Source of the DNA: Methylophilaceae bacterium | GTDB taxonomy: Bacteria; Pseudomonadota; Gammaproteobacteria; Burkholderiales; Methylophilaceae | DNA: 55,802 nt | Reading direction: 5' to 3' | NCBI GenBank assembly: GCA_016778465.1 | Contig: JADHPM010000009.1 | Span: forward strand, 1-55,802 | Shown: one piece after another, positions 1 through 8,608 of the stretch | Position numbering within the stretch: the first letter of the stretch is position 1 | How the letters are laid out: every line of letters begins with the position of its first letter | The notes under the pieces: model-generated | The model's database searches: none | The model's input: the letters and a program-made list of their open reading frames with translations, nothing else | What the model was told of the DNA's origin: nothing | Position numbers and translations under genes: made by a program

Positions 1-137
<137 letters not shown>

Positions 138-166
138 TTAAACTTTCAAATATTAACCAAATCTTC

Positions 167-241
<75 letters not shown>

Positions 242-261
242 GAATCCAACGTCTCCAAATT

Positions 262-337
262 TGGAGCGGGCGACGAGGATCGAACTCGCGACATTTAGTT
301 TGGAAAACTAATGCTCTACCAACTGAGCTACACCCGC
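262..337 (-). tRNA. glyT: tRNA-Gly (anticodon TCC)
   Basis: The acceptor stem is GCGGGTG/CGCCCGC with discriminator T and an encoded CCA (262-264). The anticodon stem TTAGT/ACTAA closes the loop TTTCCAA, giving anticodon TCC for glycine GGA/GGG. The D arm GTAGCTCAGTTGGTAGAGC and T arm GTTCGATCC are canonical. It is third in the four-tRNA cluster. Confidence 0.95.
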
Positions 338-376
338 ACACCCTGTTTTAAAGCCCTCTCTACGCAGTAAAGCTTA

Positions 377-461
377 TGGTGGAGGGAGTAGGATTCGAAC
401 CTACGTACTCAGAGAGAACGGATTTACAGTCCGTCGCCTTTAACCACTCGGCCATCCCTCC
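377..461 (-). tRNA. tyrU: tRNA-Tyr (anticodon GTA)
   Basis: This is a class II tRNA of 85 nt including the encoded CCA (377-379), with a long variable arm. The acceptor is GGAGGGA/TCCCTCC with discriminator A. The anticodon stem ACGGA/TCCGT closes the loop CTGTAAA, giving anticodon GTA for tyrosine. The long variable arm is normal for bacterial tRNA-Tyr. Confidence 0.95.
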
Positions 462-532
462 CAACCGAACCTGAAATTATGTGTTGTTTTATGGAATTTG
501 TCAAATAAATTAATGAGTTAATGTATAAAAAT

Positions 533-608
533 TGGTGCCGGATGTCGGATTCGAACTGACGACCTACCGATTACAAGTCGGTTGCTCTACCAACTGAGCT
601 AATCCGGC
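533..608 (-). tRNA. thrU: tRNA-Thr (anticodon TGT)
   Basis: The acceptor is GCCGGAT/ATCCGGC with discriminator A and an encoded CCA (533-535). The anticodon stem ACCGA/TCGGT closes the loop CTTGTAA, giving anticodon TGT for threonine ACA/ACG codons. It is the first tRNA of the cluster, so the tRNA-tuf promoter should lie just before 608. Confidence 0.95.
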
Positions 609-625
609 AATTTTGAAAAGTCAAC

Positions 626-631
626 ACTATA
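626..631 (-). promoter_or_regulatory. Possible -10 element for the tRNA-tuf transcript
   Basis: TATAGT reads on the minus strand about 18 nt before the 5' end of tRNA-Thr(TGT), placing a start site near 619. No good -35 hexamer lies 16-18 nt upstream, so this is a weak call. Transcription could also run in from sspB. Confidence 0.3.
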
Positions 632-655
632 TCAATTTTTGTTATTTCAGACTAG

Positions 656-1039
656 TTATTTTACTAATTTTAAATAAGGTTTTTTTTCATTGTTTTGACT
701 TAAGTTTTTAGGTTTGTTTTTTTTTGATTCTGAATCATTACTAACTTCGAAAAAAATCCCTTCACCAGTTTCTTTCGCAAAAATACCTTTGACAAAATTG
801 GTAGGGATATAGATATGCTCTGATACATCATTGAATCTTGAGATAAATGAGACAGCATCATCATCTAACAATAGTTTAGAAACAGCCTCTGTTGAAATAT
901 TTAAGGTAATTTCATAATCTGAAAGATAGGCTTTGGGAACAAGTACATTTTTATTGATGATAGCGGTAATGTATGGGGTGAACCCTGCATCAATACACCA
1001 ATCGTAAATTGCACGGATTAAGTACGGTTTTTTGGGCAT
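656..1039 (-). CDS. sspB: ClpXP protease specificity-enhancing factor SspB
   Basis: SspB is the adaptor that binds ssrA-tagged stalled proteins and hands them to ClpXP. The 127-residue protein has the family core: RAIYDWCIDAGFTPYI near residues 9-24, then the beta-rich substrate-binding part ending in HIYIPTNFVKGIFAKETGEG. A charged, disordered linker follows. The last residues, PYLKLVK, match the C-terminal ClpX-binding tail of the family (E. coli ends in LRVVK), so the protein looks functional and complete. It starts 3 nt after sspA ends. Confidence 0.93.
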   Translation of the reverse strand: MPKKPYLIRAIYDWCIDAGFTPYITAIINKNVLVPKAYLSDYEITLNISTEAVSKLLLDDDAVSFISRFNDVSEHIYIPTNFVKGIFAKETGEGIFFEVSNDSESKKNKPKNLSQNNEKKPYLKLVK

Positions 1040-1042
1040 GCT

Positions 1043-1642
1043 TTACCCACGCATTGCCTTTTCAGCTGGCGACATTGCTTCATCAAATAATGGTCGTTTA
1101 AAAATTTTATCAGCATACTTATGTAATGGTGCGCAGCTGTTGGGTAATTTAATTTCATAGTGATCTAGACGCCATAACAAAGGCGCCATCGCTACATCAA
1201 GCATTGAGTATTCCTCATGCAATAAATATGCCTGTTTCGCAATGATAGGGGTGACTTGAATCAATGTCTCGGTAACTATTTTTCTAGCAACATCTTTTTT
1301 GGTTTTATCGCTATCCTCTAAATCTTTCATGTGAATAAATAATTGATTTTCAAAGTCTTTTAGAAATAACCTTGCGCGTGCACGCATAACTGGATCAGGT
1401 GGCATTAACTGGGGGTGGGGAAATCTCTCATCAATATATTCATTGATAATATTTGCATCAGTCAGCACCAGGTCTCTCTCTACCAAAACAGGGGCATCAG
1501 AATAGGGGCTGAGAATAGATAGATCCTCTGGTTTATTTGCTTGGTCGACATCAATGACTTCAAAATCCATACCTTTTTCAAAAAGGACAATTCTGCATCG
1601 ATGGCTAAATGGATCAACTGAGTTTGAATACAATTTCATCAT
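1043..1642 (-). CDS. sspA: Stringent starvation protein A (GST-fold RNA polymerase-associated protein)
   Basis: SspA is a glutathione-S-transferase-fold protein that binds RNA polymerase and alters transcription under starvation. The thioredoxin-like N-terminal domain begins KLYSNSVDPFSHRCRIVLFE, where SspA proteins keep the fold but lack glutathione chemistry; an all-helical C-terminal domain follows from about residue 85. Length (199 aa) is normal. Two adjacent ATGs (1642 and 1639) are both possible starts. The gene follows petC by 2 nt and precedes sspB, the order petABC-sspAB usual in beta- and gammaproteobacteria. Confidence 0.93.
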   Translation of the reverse strand: MMKLYSNSVDPFSHRCRIVLFEKGMDFEVIDVDQANKPEDLSILSPYSDAPVLVERDLVLTDANIINEYIDERFPHPQLMPPDPVMRARARLFLKDFENQLFIHMKDLEDSDKTKKDVARKIVTETLIQVTPIIAKQAYLLHEEYSMLDVAMAPLLWRLDHYEIKLPNSCAPLHKYADKIFKRPLFDEAMSPAEKAMRG

Positions 1643-1644
1643 AA

Positions 1645-2340
1645 TTATTTAATATTTTTCCAATATTCCCTTTTTAAAAATACGGTTAAAACTAGAAGCA
1701 CTAAAAGAAAAGCGATCACATAATACCCTAATTTTTTTCTTTTTTCTTGATGGGGCTCACTTAAATAAACCATGAAGTTTGTAATATCCCCCACAAACTG
1801 ATCGTATTCTTTAACTGAAAGTGTTCCAGCCTTTATTAATGTTAGCTCTCCAGAGTCCATATCATAACTATTTTCACCTTGAAGTTGCCACAAAATATGC
1901 GGCATGGCTGAGTTAGGATAAACCTTGTTATTCCAACCTAAATCCCGCGTTTTATCTCGATAATAGCCTCGTAAATAACTGTAGATCCAATCAGCCCCTC
2001 TTGAACGCGCTGTAACTGATAAATTTGGAGGGGCGTGTCCAAACCAAGCCTCTGCATCTTTGTTAGCCATCGCAATGGTCATATTCTCTCCAACCTTATT
2101 AGCTGTAAAAAGAAGATTATTTTTTATTACTTCTTCAGATAAACCAATATCCAAAAGCTGGTTATAGCGCATATAACTTGCACTATGACAATTCAAACAA
2201 TAATTAATAAAGTTTCTTGCTCCTCTTTGCAAAGAATCCTTATCACTGAGATCAACAGGTGCTCGATCTAGCTTTACAACATCTGCCGAAAACGTATGCG
2301 CTGAAAACAGGATTAACAAAAAAGCTATAAAATTTTTCAT
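1645..2340 (-). CDS. petC: Cytochrome c1 of the bc1 complex
   Basis: Cytochrome c1 carries electrons from the Rieske centre to a soluble cytochrome in respiratory complex III. A signal peptide occupies residues 1-18. The haem-binding motif CLNCH is at residues 48-52, APPNLS at 103-108, and the likely methionine ligand M146 lies in NSAMPH. A C-terminal membrane anchor covers about residues 205-222, giving a periplasmic domain tethered to the inner membrane. Length (231 aa) is typical. Its ATG overlaps the petB stop by 4 nt (ATGA), indicating translational coupling. Confidence 0.96.
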   Translation of the reverse strand: MKNFIAFLLILFSAHTFSADVVKLDRAPVDLSDKDSLQRGARNFINYCLNCHSASYMRYNQLLDIGLSEEVIKNNLLFTANKVGENMTIAMANKDAEAWFGHAPPNLSVTARSRGADWIYSYLRGYYRDKTRDLGWNNKVYPNSAMPHILWQLQGENSYDMDSGELTLIKAGTLSVKEYDQFVGDITNFMVYLSEPHQEKRKKLGYYVIAFLLVLLVLTVFLKREYWKNIK

Positions 2341-3635
2341 CGCATCGTCACCCTTTTAGGAACAGGTTTAGTTTGATCTTTTTTGCTATAAAAGGGCATA
2401 AGAAGAAAAAATGCAAAGTATAAAATGGTAAAAATCCTTGCCACAATAGTTGCCACATCTGTTCCGCCTATCAAAGGAATTACAGAACTAAATTGACCCC
2501 AAATATTTGATGGAACAGTCCCAAGGTAACCCAACACAAAAAAACTAACGACAAAGATTGCAATCCATTTCTTAAATAAGGGACCCTTATATCTAACTGA
2601 CCTAACCTTACTTCGATCAAGCCATGGAACAAAGAAAAGAATAATTACAGAAAGACCCATGGCAGCAACTCCTGGAAACTGACTATTTAGGATAGGTGGT
2701 ACTGCTCTAAGAATAGAATAAAAGGGCGTAAAATACCAAACGGGAGCGATATGCGATGGTGTAACCAAAGGGTCAGCGGGTATAAAATTATTTGCTTCTA
2801 GAAAATATCCATTCATTTCTGGTGCAAAAAATATAATTGCTGCAAAAATAATTAAAAAGACCGTCAAGCCCATTAAATCTTTAACTGTATAGTATGGATG
2901 AAAAGGAATGCCGTCGAGAGGTATGCCTGTTTTCTTATCCTTAGTCTTTTTAATTTCAATACCGTCTGGGTTATTTGATCCAACCTCGTGAAGTGCGACT
3001 AAGTGAAGAAAAACAAGGCCAGCTAGGGCAAGAGGAAGAGCAATTACATGAAAAGCAAAAAAACGATTTAAAGTTGCATCTGATATTAAATAATCTCCAC
3101 GCACCCACTCAGCTAAATCAGGGCCAATAAAAGGAATTGTTGCAAACAAATTCACAATTACTTGCGCGCCCCAATAAGACATCTGCCCCCAAGGTAAGAG
3201 ATAGCCAAAAAAAGCTTCGGCCATAAGCAAAAGGAAAATTAATACACCGAAAAGCCATAATAATTCTCGGGGATTTTTATAGGAGCCATAAATTAACGCT
3301 CTAAACATATGCAGATAAATAACTACAAAAAACAATGAAGCTCCCGTTGAATGCATATATCGAATCAGCCAACCAAATGACACATCCCTCATAATATACT
3401 CAACTGACTCAAAAGCTTGCGAGGCATCAGGTTTATAGTGCATGGTAAGAAAGATTCCGGTTAAAATTTGCATAACAAAAACAAAGAGTGCTAATGCGCC
3501 AAAAAAATACCAAAAATTGAAATTTTTTGGGGCGTAATATTGCGTTAAGTGATTCTTGATAAATGACGAGAGGGGGAATCTTTCATCAACCCAAGAAACA
3601 AAACCAGTTTTACTATTTTTTGTATCAATTGCCAT
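2337..3635 (-). CDS. petB: Cytochrome b of the bc1 complex
   Basis: Cytochrome b is the membrane core of complex III and holds both haems b and the two quinone sites. The haem ligands are visible as H95/H109 and H196/H211, with multiple hydrophobic helices over 432 residues. The Qo-site motif reads PVWY (in HIAPVWYFTP) where mitochondria and alphaproteobacteria have PEWY. It starts at a TAATG junction with the petA stop and overlaps petC by 4 nt, so the three subunits are coupled in translation. Confidence 0.97.
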   Translation of the reverse strand: MAIDTKNSKTGFVSWVDERFPLSSFIKNHLTQYYAPKNFNFWYFFGALALFVFVMQILTGIFLTMHYKPDASQAFESVEYIMRDVSFGWLIRYMHSTGASLFFVVIYLHMFRALIYGSYKNPRELLWLFGVLIFLLLMAEAFFGYLLPWGQMSYWGAQVIVNLFATIPFIGPDLAEWVRGDYLISDATLNRFFAFHVIALPLALAGLVFLHLVALHEVGSNNPDGIEIKKTKDKKTGIPLDGIPFHPYYTVKDLMGLTVFLIIFAAIIFFAPEMNGYFLEANNFIPADPLVTPSHIAPVWYFTPFYSILRAVPPILNSQFPGVAAMGLSVIILFFVPWLDRSKVRSVRYKGPLFKKWIAIFVVSFFVLGYLGTVPSNIWGQFSSVIPLIGGTDVATIVARIFTILYFAFFLLMPFYSKKDQTKPVPKRVTMR

Positions 3636-4234
3636 TAAACATTTTCCTCTGGATCTTCACCAATTAATATAACTTTCTCATCTATGTAGGTGTGTGGGGG
3701 GATAACAAGATTAGTCGGCGCAGGAGAACCTTTATACACTCGTCCTGCAAGATCAAATTTTGATCCATGACAGGGACAGAAGAATCCCCCTTCCCATTTA
3801 GAACCCATATCGCCTTTTGGTGTGAGCTTGGGTGAGGGCGAGCAACCTAAATGAGTACATAATCCAACCATGACAAGAATGTTTGGTTTAATTGATCGTG
3901 TTTTATTTTGGCAATATTTTGGCTGCTGCGATGATACCTCTAAATCAGGATCAGCTAACTCATCTTGTCTATCCAGTGTTTCGAGCATCTCATCAGATCG
4001 ATTCAGTATCCAAACTGGTTGCCCGCGCCATTCCGTAGTTTTCATTTCCCCAGTCTTAATTTTGGAAACATCCAATTCAACTGCAGCGCCAGCTGCTTTA
4101 GCTTTTTCACTTGGGGCCATACTCGCCATGAAGGGAAATCCAAGCGCTGAAATACCTGCTACACCGGTTAAAGAAGTTGCTGTTAATAAAAACTTTCTCT
4201 TATTCTGATCAACTTTTTTATATGTTTTTGTCAT
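3635..4234 (-). CDS. petA: Rieske iron-sulfur subunit of the bc1 complex
   Basis: This is the Rieske [2Fe-2S] protein that takes electrons from quinol at the Qo site. The cluster ligands are in CTHLGC (C126, H128, C131) and CPCHGS (C153, H156), with C155 available for the usual disulfide to C131. The N-terminal membrane anchor is a Tat-type signal, but the twin arginine is replaced by KR in NKRKFLL. I chose the ATG at 4234 because a GGAAAA sequence precedes it; a TTG four codons upstream (4246) is the alternative. Length 199 aa. Confidence 0.95.
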   Translation of the reverse strand: MTKTYKKVDQNKRKFLLTATSLTGVAGISALGFPFMASMAPSEKAKAAGAAVELDVSKIKTGEMKTTEWRGQPVWILNRSDEMLETLDRQDELADPDLEVSSQQPKYCQNKTRSIKPNILVMVGLCTHLGCSPSPKLTPKGDMGSKWEGGFFCPCHGSKFDLAGRVYKGSPAPTNLVIPPHTYIDEKVILIGEDPEENV

Positions 4235-4284
4235 AGTTTTTTCCAATTTACGAGATATGAGGCCTGATTTATCTTGAGGCGCAC

Positions 4285-4290
4285 ATTATA
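4285..4290 (-). promoter_or_regulatory. Candidate -10 element of the petABC-sspAB promoter
   Basis: A perfect TATAAT on the minus strand lies 50 nt before the petA ATG, in the 92-nt gap after tatC. It would give a leader of about 44 nt. The -35 region 17 nt upstream is poor (TATAAG), so strength is uncertain. I see no terminator hairpin after tatC, so readthrough from tat may add to expression. Confidence 0.45.
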
Positions 4291-4326
4291 CAAAATTAAA
4301 GACAAAACTTATAGGCGTTCATTCAT

Positions 4327-5034
4327 TTAATTTTTGGCTTTTGCAAAAAAAATACCAATCTCATATAAAAAATATACTGGCACAGCCAGCATGATTTGGG
4401 AAATTACATCCGGTGGGGTGAATATCGCTCCAAATAAAAATGCAAACAATAAAAAATAAGCTCGATATTTTTTTAAATCACTTATTTTTATCCAATTAAA
4501 CCTGACTAAGTTTGAGACAATAAGAGGCACTTGAAAAGCCAAACCAAACGCAAAAAAAAGAGATATTATTAATTCTAAGTAATAAGAGATGTCAATCATT
4601 AAAGTGACATTTTCTGGAGTCATTTTTATAAAAAATTCAAAAATTAGAGGAAATACAAGGAAATAGACGAAAATACTTGCAAAAACAAACAAAAAATACG
4701 CTAAACAAAGCGTCCATGCTAAAAATTTTTTTTCAGGTAAGTATAAGCCAGGTGCAATAAAGGACCAAAATTGATAAAAGATAAATGGAAATGAGATAAT
4801 TAAGCTACAAAATAAGGTAATCTTAAAGGGCACAAAAAAAGTTGATGTTAATTTTGTGCTAACAATAGAGCCTTCATAAACCATAAATTTTTCAAGCAAT
4901 GGATCCGCAAAAATAGAATAGAGGTCATTTGAAAATGGCATCAAAATAAGGATAATAAAAACAAAGAAGATTATTGATTTTATGAAAGTTGCTTTTAATT
5001 CAACTAGGTGTTCGAATAAAAGTTTAGAGTTCAT
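4327..5034 (-). CDS. tatC: Sec-independent protein translocase TatC
   Basis: TatC is the multi-spanning receptor that recognises twin-arginine signal peptides and recruits TatA. At 235 aa with six hydrophobic segments it fits the family, including HLVEL near residues 9-13, FWSFIAPGLY before the third segment and FGLAFQVPL later. Two usually conserved positions differ: the Arg after HLIEL (R17 in E. coli) is Lys here, and the FxVP glutamate (E170 in E. coli) is Gln. It overlaps tatB by 11 nt. The nearest obvious Tat client, the Rieske protein, is encoded directly downstream. Confidence 0.94.
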   Translation of the reverse strand: MNSKLLFEHLVELKATFIKSIIFFVFIILILMPFSNDLYSIFADPLLEKFMVYEGSIVSTKLTSTFFVPFKITLFCSLIISFPFIFYQFWSFIAPGLYLPEKKFLAWTLCLAYFLFVFASIFVYFLVFPLIFEFFIKMTPENVTLMIDISYYLELIISLFFAFGLAFQVPLIVSNLVRFNWIKISDLKKYRAYFLLFAFLFGAIFTPPDVISQIMLAVPVYFLYEIGIFFAKAKN

Positions 5035-5254
5035 TTTTTTTGATTGAGCGTTTTTTTAGCTCTCTCTCAATCTTTTTGAGCTCTTGGAAGTTTTCTTCAC
5101 GTTCAAGTTCTGATTTTATTTCTTGGGTAAAATTTTTTATTTTTTGAGCCATCTTACCAGCCCCTCTAGAGAGCAAAGGGAGGTTTTTCGGTGATACAAA
5201 AACTATCATAACCACCAGAACAACAATTAGCTCAGCAAAAGAAATATCAAACAT
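5024..5254 (-). CDS. tatB: Tat translocase subunit TatB
   Basis: TatB works with TatC as the Tat signal-receptor complex. It has the expected single N-terminal membrane helix (MFDISFAELIVVLVVMIVFV) with the conserved polar E8, followed by NLP and an amphipathic, then highly charged helix. At 76 aa it is much shorter than E. coli TatB (171 aa), having lost most of the C-terminal tail. Its position between tatA and tatC and the MFDISF start, not MFG, favour TatB over a second TatA. Confidence 0.88.
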   Translation of the reverse strand: MFDISFAELIVVLVVMIVFVSPKNLPLLSRGAGKMAQKIKNFTQEIKSELEREENFQELKKIERELKKRSIKKNEL

Positions 5255-5257
5255 GAA

Positions 5258-5425
5258 TTACTTTTTTTTATTTTTTGAACGGTTTTTTTTGGATTCTGAC
5301 TGCATGCCTTCTTTAAAATTTTTCACTGCAGAGCCTAAGTCACTACCAATACTTTTTAACTTTCCCGCACCAAATATTACTAAAACCACTAAAAGTATGA
5401 TGATTAATTCAGTTGTCCCAAACAT
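5258..5425 (-). CDS. tatA: Tat translocase pore subunit TatA (55 aa)
   Basis: TatA oligomers form the Tat translocation path. The 55-residue frame begins [20 protein letters not shown], a single membrane helix ending in the FGAGKL hinge, then the amphipathic helix with [14 protein letters not shown] and a lysine-rich tail (KNRSKNKKK). These are the TatA family marks, and the gene stands in the usual first place of tatABC. The tail is shorter than in E. coli (89 aa), as is common in small genomes. It ends 3 nt before the tatB start and begins 12 nt after hinT. Confidence 0.93.
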   Translation of the reverse strand: MFGTTELIIILLVVLVIFGAGKLKSIGSDLGSAVKNFKEGMQSESKKNRSKNKKK

Positions 5426-5437
5426 AAATATTCTCCA

Positions 5438-5770
5438 TTAAATTTTGGCAAGTTTTTCACTTCCCCCATAGACATGAAAGTGAATATGGAAGACTTCTTG
5501 CCCTCCCTCTGCTCCCGAATTTATCATGGTTCGAAATCCAACCAAGCCTTGCTCTTGAGCAATTTTTGAAGCCAGAAGTAACATTTTACCAAGCATAGAC
5601 TGATTTTCTTTATCGCATGTTAGCAAACTCTCAATGTGTGACTTAGGAATGATGAGAATATGGACTTTATCAATCGGATTTATATCCCTAAAAGCTAAAA
5701 ATTCATCATCTTCATAAACTTTAGTGGAGGGAATTTCCTTGTTAACGATTTTACAAAAAATACATGCCAT
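5438..5770 (-). CDS. hinT: HIT-family purine nucleoside phosphoramidase (HinT-like)
   Basis: HinT-type proteins hydrolyse adenosine 5'-phosphoramidates. The 110-aa protein begins with the CIFCKIV segment and ends with the catalytic histidine triad HIHFHVYGG near residue 95. IPKSHIESLL is another family landmark. It starts at a TAATG junction with the hisE stop, so it is co-translated with the his operon, a common betaproteobacterial arrangement; the metabolic link to histidine synthesis is not established by sequence. Confidence 0.93.
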   Translation of the reverse strand: MACIFCKIVNKEIPSTKVYEDDEFLAFRDINPIDKVHILIIPKSHIESLLTCDKENQSMLGKMLLLASKIAQEQGLVGFRTMINSGAEGGQEVFHIHFHVYGGSEKLAKI

Positions 5771-6093
5771 TATTTTTGTGCCCGACTATTTTTTTCCTCA
5801 ATACCCGATACACCCTCTCTCTTTTTTAATTCATCAACAATATCACTGACATTTAAATTTTTTAAAGACATTAACACAAGGCAATGAAACCATAAATCAG
5901 CAAGTTCCTGGGTGAGTTCCTCGTTAGATTCATAACTTGCAGCCAAAATTGTTTCCATAGATTCTTCATTAATTTTTTTTAAAATACTTTGCAAGCCCTT
6001 TTGTTGAAGTTGCGCAGTATAGGAAAAATTTGGATCATCATTTTTTTTTGACTTTATGACATTTAACAGATCTTCTAAAAATTGTTCAGCCAT
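5770..6093 (-). CDS. hisE: Phosphoribosyl-ATP pyrophosphatase HisE
   Basis: HisE removes pyrophosphate from phosphoribosyl-ATP, the second step of histidine synthesis. The all-helical 107-aa protein has the metal-binding pattern EESMET near residues 39-44 and ELADLWFHCLVLM near 64-76, matching the MazG-like fold of the family. It is a separate gene here, not fused to HisI as in enterobacteria. It overlaps the end of hisI by 8 nt. Confidence 0.95.
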   Translation of the reverse strand: MAEQFLEDLLNVIKSKKNDDPNFSYTAQLQQKGLQSILKKINEESMETILAASYESNEELTQELADLWFHCLVLMSLKNLNVSDIVDELKKREGVSGIEEKNSRAQK

Positions 6094-6484
6094 TTTTTAC
6101 CCCATATATATTTTTTGGATCTACAATAATTTCTCCATCAACCCGCATATCGCCCTTATCGTCAATGCTATTAAAAAAACATGATTTTCTTCCTGTGTGG
6201 CAAGCAATACCTCCCACTTGAACAACCTGAATTAGCAAAACATCTAAATCACAATCTAAATGCATCGATTTAATTTTTTGAAAGTGTCCAGACTCCTCTC
6301 CCTTCATCCACTCCCGTTGTCTTGATCTTGACCAAAGCACTGTAGTCTTGTTTTTTAATGATGCTCTCAAAGTCTTTTCATTCATCCAGGCAAACATTAA
6401 TACATCTTTTGATTCAAATTCTTGAATAATTACAGGTAATAAACCCTCATTATTCCAATTAATTTTTTTAATCCAATCAGTCAT
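6086..6484 (-). CDS. hisI: Phosphoribosyl-AMP cyclohydrolase HisI
   Basis: HisI opens the purine ring of phosphoribosyl-AMP, the third histidine step. Conserved blocks are LMFAWMNEK, the [16 protein letters not shown] segment and [10 protein letters not shown], with the zinc and magnesium ligands in the DCDLD and CHTG regions. The length of 132 aa is the monofunctional form. It overlaps hisF by 4 nt (ATGA) and hisE by 8 nt. Confidence 0.96.
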   Translation of the reverse strand: MTDWIKKINWNNEGLLPVIIQEFESKDVLMFAWMNEKTLRASLKNKTTVLWSRSRQREWMKGEESGHFQKIKSMHLDCDLDVLLIQVVQVGGIACHTGRKSCFFNSIDDKGDMRVDGEIIVDPKNIYGVKNG

Positions 6485-7239
6485 AAACGCACTTCCACAT
6501 CATTTTTTTTCATATAATCTTTTGCGTCTCTTATCGAAAACTCACCAAAATGAAATATGCTTGCCGCCAAGACTGCATCTGCTTTCCCAAACTTAACTCC
6601 ATCGACCAAATGACTCAAATTACCAACACCTCCCGATGCAATGATTGGTACCTCTACGGAATCTGATATTAACTGCGTTAATTCGAGGTCAAAACCTGAT
6701 TTAGTTCCATCACGATCCATGCTCGTTATCAGCAACTCGCCTGCCCCATAATCTACCATTTTTTTTGTCCACTCTATTGCATCTATACCTGTTTTATTTC
6801 TACCTCCATGTGTGAATATTTCCCAATGGTCATCAACTTTCTTAGCATCAATCGCAACAACAATACATTGCGATCCGAACCTATTCGAAGCTTCACGAAC
6901 CAATTCAGGATTTAGAATAGCTGATGTATTGATGCTTACCTTATCTGCTCCAGCGTTTAAAAGTCGCCTAATATCATTGACTGATCTCACGCCACCACCT
7001 ACTGTTAGTGGAATAAAAATCTGTTTTGCAACCGATTCAATAATATCTAAAATTAAATCTCGGTCATCAGAGCTTGCGGTAATATCAAGAAAAGTTAATT
7101 CATCTGCACCTTGTTCGTTGTAGTTTTTTGCAATCTCAACAGGATCGCCTGCATCCTGCAAATCAACAAAATTTACTCCCTTGACCACTCGCCCATTTGT
7201 TACATCCAAACATGGAATAATTCTTTTTGATAAAGTCAT
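6481..7239 (-). CDS. hisF: Imidazole glycerol phosphate synthase cyclase subunit HisF
   Basis: HisF is the TIM-barrel subunit that uses ammonia from HisH to form imidazole glycerol phosphate and AICAR. Catalytic aspartates are visible in [17 protein letters not shown] (D11) and VVAIDAKK (about D130). The phosphate-binding loops GGGVRS and ASGGVG are intact. Length 252 aa is standard. It overlaps hisA by 4 nt. HisH is in the same operon, so the synthase complex is complete. Confidence 0.97.
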   Translation of the reverse strand: MTLSKRIIPCLDVTNGRVVKGVNFVDLQDAGDPVEIAKNYNEQGADELTFLDITASSDDRDLILDIIESVAKQIFIPLTVGGGVRSVNDIRRLLNAGADKVSINTSAILNPELVREASNRFGSQCIVVAIDAKKVDDHWEIFTHGGRNKTGIDAIEWTKKMVDYGAGELLITSMDRDGTKSGFDLELTQLISDSVEVPIIASGGVGNLSHLVDGVKFGKADAVLAASIFHFGEFSIRDAKDYMKKNDVEVRL

Positions 7240-7982
7240 AGGGGCTTTGCAAGCTTATCAGCTAATTGTTGAGCTTCCTCAAAATTAAGTGTGCCTTCAT
7301 AAATAGCTCTTCCCGTTATCACACCTCGGATACCAATATTTGACACCTCACATAAAGCTTCAATGTCTTTTAAGTTAGTCACCCCTCCGCTTGCAACAAC
7401 AGGAACCGAGACAGCTTCTGTTAATTTTACTGTTGCCTCTATATTGACTCCTGACAACATGCCGTCACGACCAATATCCGTATAAATAATTGACTCGACA
7501 CCATACTCTTCAAATTTTTGTGCTAAATCAATAACATTGTGTCCAGTTAATTTGGCCCATCCATTAATAGCAACATCCCCATCTTTTGCATCAAGGCCCA
7601 CCATAATTTGACCCGGGAAGGCATAACAGGCTTCATGCAAAAACCCTGGCTGCGTGATAGCTGCTGTTCCAATGATGACAGAATCCAAGCCACTTTCTAA
7701 AAACTTCTCGATAGTATCAAGGCTTCTAATTCCACCGCCGAGTTGAATAGGAATTTTTTGCCCTATCTCTGAAATAATTTCTTTAATTGCATTCAAATTC
7801 ATCGGCTTTCCAGAAAAGGCTCCATCCAAGTCGACTAAATGTAATCTTCGTGCGCCTAAATCAAACCATTTTTTTGCGGTTTCTGCTGGATGTTCAGAGA
7901 AAATTGTTGATTGATCCATTAATCCTTGTTTCAATCGAACACATTTGCCTTCTTTTAAATCAATAGCTGGAATTATTAACAT
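7236..7982 (-). CDS. hisA: ProFAR isomerase HisA
   Basis: HisA isomerises the aminoaldose ProFAR to PRFAR in histidine synthesis. It is a half-repeat TIM barrel related to HisF, with catalytic D8 (IPAIDLKEG) and the second aspartate in VGLDAKDG near residue 130, and phosphate loops GGGIRS and ASGGVT. The 248-aa length is normal. It begins 3 nt after the hisH stop. Confidence 0.96.
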   Translation of the reverse strand: MLIIPAIDLKEGKCVRLKQGLMDQSTIFSEHPAETAKKWFDLGARRLHLVDLDGAFSGKPMNLNAIKEIISEIGQKIPIQLGGGIRSLDTIEKFLESGLDSVIIGTAAITQPGFLHEACYAFPGQIMVGLDAKDGDVAINGWAKLTGHNVIDLAQKFEEYGVESIIYTDIGRDGMLSGVNIEATVKLTEAVSVPVVASGGVTNLKDIEALCEVSNIGIRGVITGRAIYEGTLNFEEAQQLADKLAKPL

Positions 7983-7985
7983 AAT

Positions 7986-8600
7986 TTAACAAACCCAAGA
8001 CGAAAAATTTTTAAGTAATTGCAAACCTGCTGATCCACTTTTCTCAGGATGGAATTGGCATGCAAAAAGATTATCTTTAGCAATTGCTGAGGTGAATGTT
8101 TGTCCGTATTCTGTTTGCCCTTGAACGATTCCAGATTCTTCCTCTTTAACATAATAGCTATGGACAAAATAAAACCTCTCTTCCGAGGAAATATTCCTCC
8201 ATAAGGGATGATTGTTTTTGTGAGAAACAGAATTCCAACCCATATGTGGAATCTTGATTTTTTCTTTACCTGAAATAAATCGTCGAACACTGCCTTTTAA
8301 GATTTGAAGGCCCGTAATATCCCCCTCATCACTCTTATCAAATAGCATTTGCAGACCTATGCATATCCCCAAAAAGGGTTTCTTAGCGGCAGCGTTAATT
8401 ATTGCATCCTTGAGTCCACGTTCTTCAATCTCACGAATGCAATCAGGCATTGCGCCTTGACCAGGAAATACAATCCTGTCTGCACTATTTATCACATTTG
8501 GATCAGATGTTACAACTGAAGTTATAGATGGAACGATATATTTAAAGGCATTATGGACTGATTTTAGGTTCCCCATTCCATAATCAATAATAGCAATCAT
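7986..8600 (-). CDS. hisH: Imidazole glycerol phosphate synthase glutaminase subunit HisH
   Basis: HisH is the class I glutamine amidotransferase that supplies ammonia to HisF. The nucleophile cysteine is in LGICIGLQ near residue 79 and the catalytic His-Glu pair in FHPEKSG near residue 186; the early motif DYGMGNL and the oxyanion region PGQGAMPDC are also present. Length 204 aa fits. It starts 8 nt after hisB. Confidence 0.96.
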   Translation of the reverse strand: MIAIIDYGMGNLKSVHNAFKYIVPSITSVVTSDPNVINSADRIVFPGQGAMPDCIREIEERGLKDAIINAAAKKPFLGICIGLQMLFDKSDEGDITGLQILKGSVRRFISGKEKIKIPHMGWNSVSHKNNHPLWRNISSEERFYFVHSYYVKEEESGIVQGQTEYGQTFTSAIAKDNLFACQFHPEKSGSAGLQLLKNFSSWVC

Positions 8601-8608
8601 AATTTTTT

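Noticed and set aside
4247-4283. Direct repeat GAGGC (two copies 19 nt apart) before petA as an operator
   Set aside because: Five bases repeated once is too little to support a regulatory site.
7976-8290. A 104-aa frame antiphase to hisH on the same strand
   Set aside because: hisH in the other frame has full motifs and correct length; this frame shows no family features.
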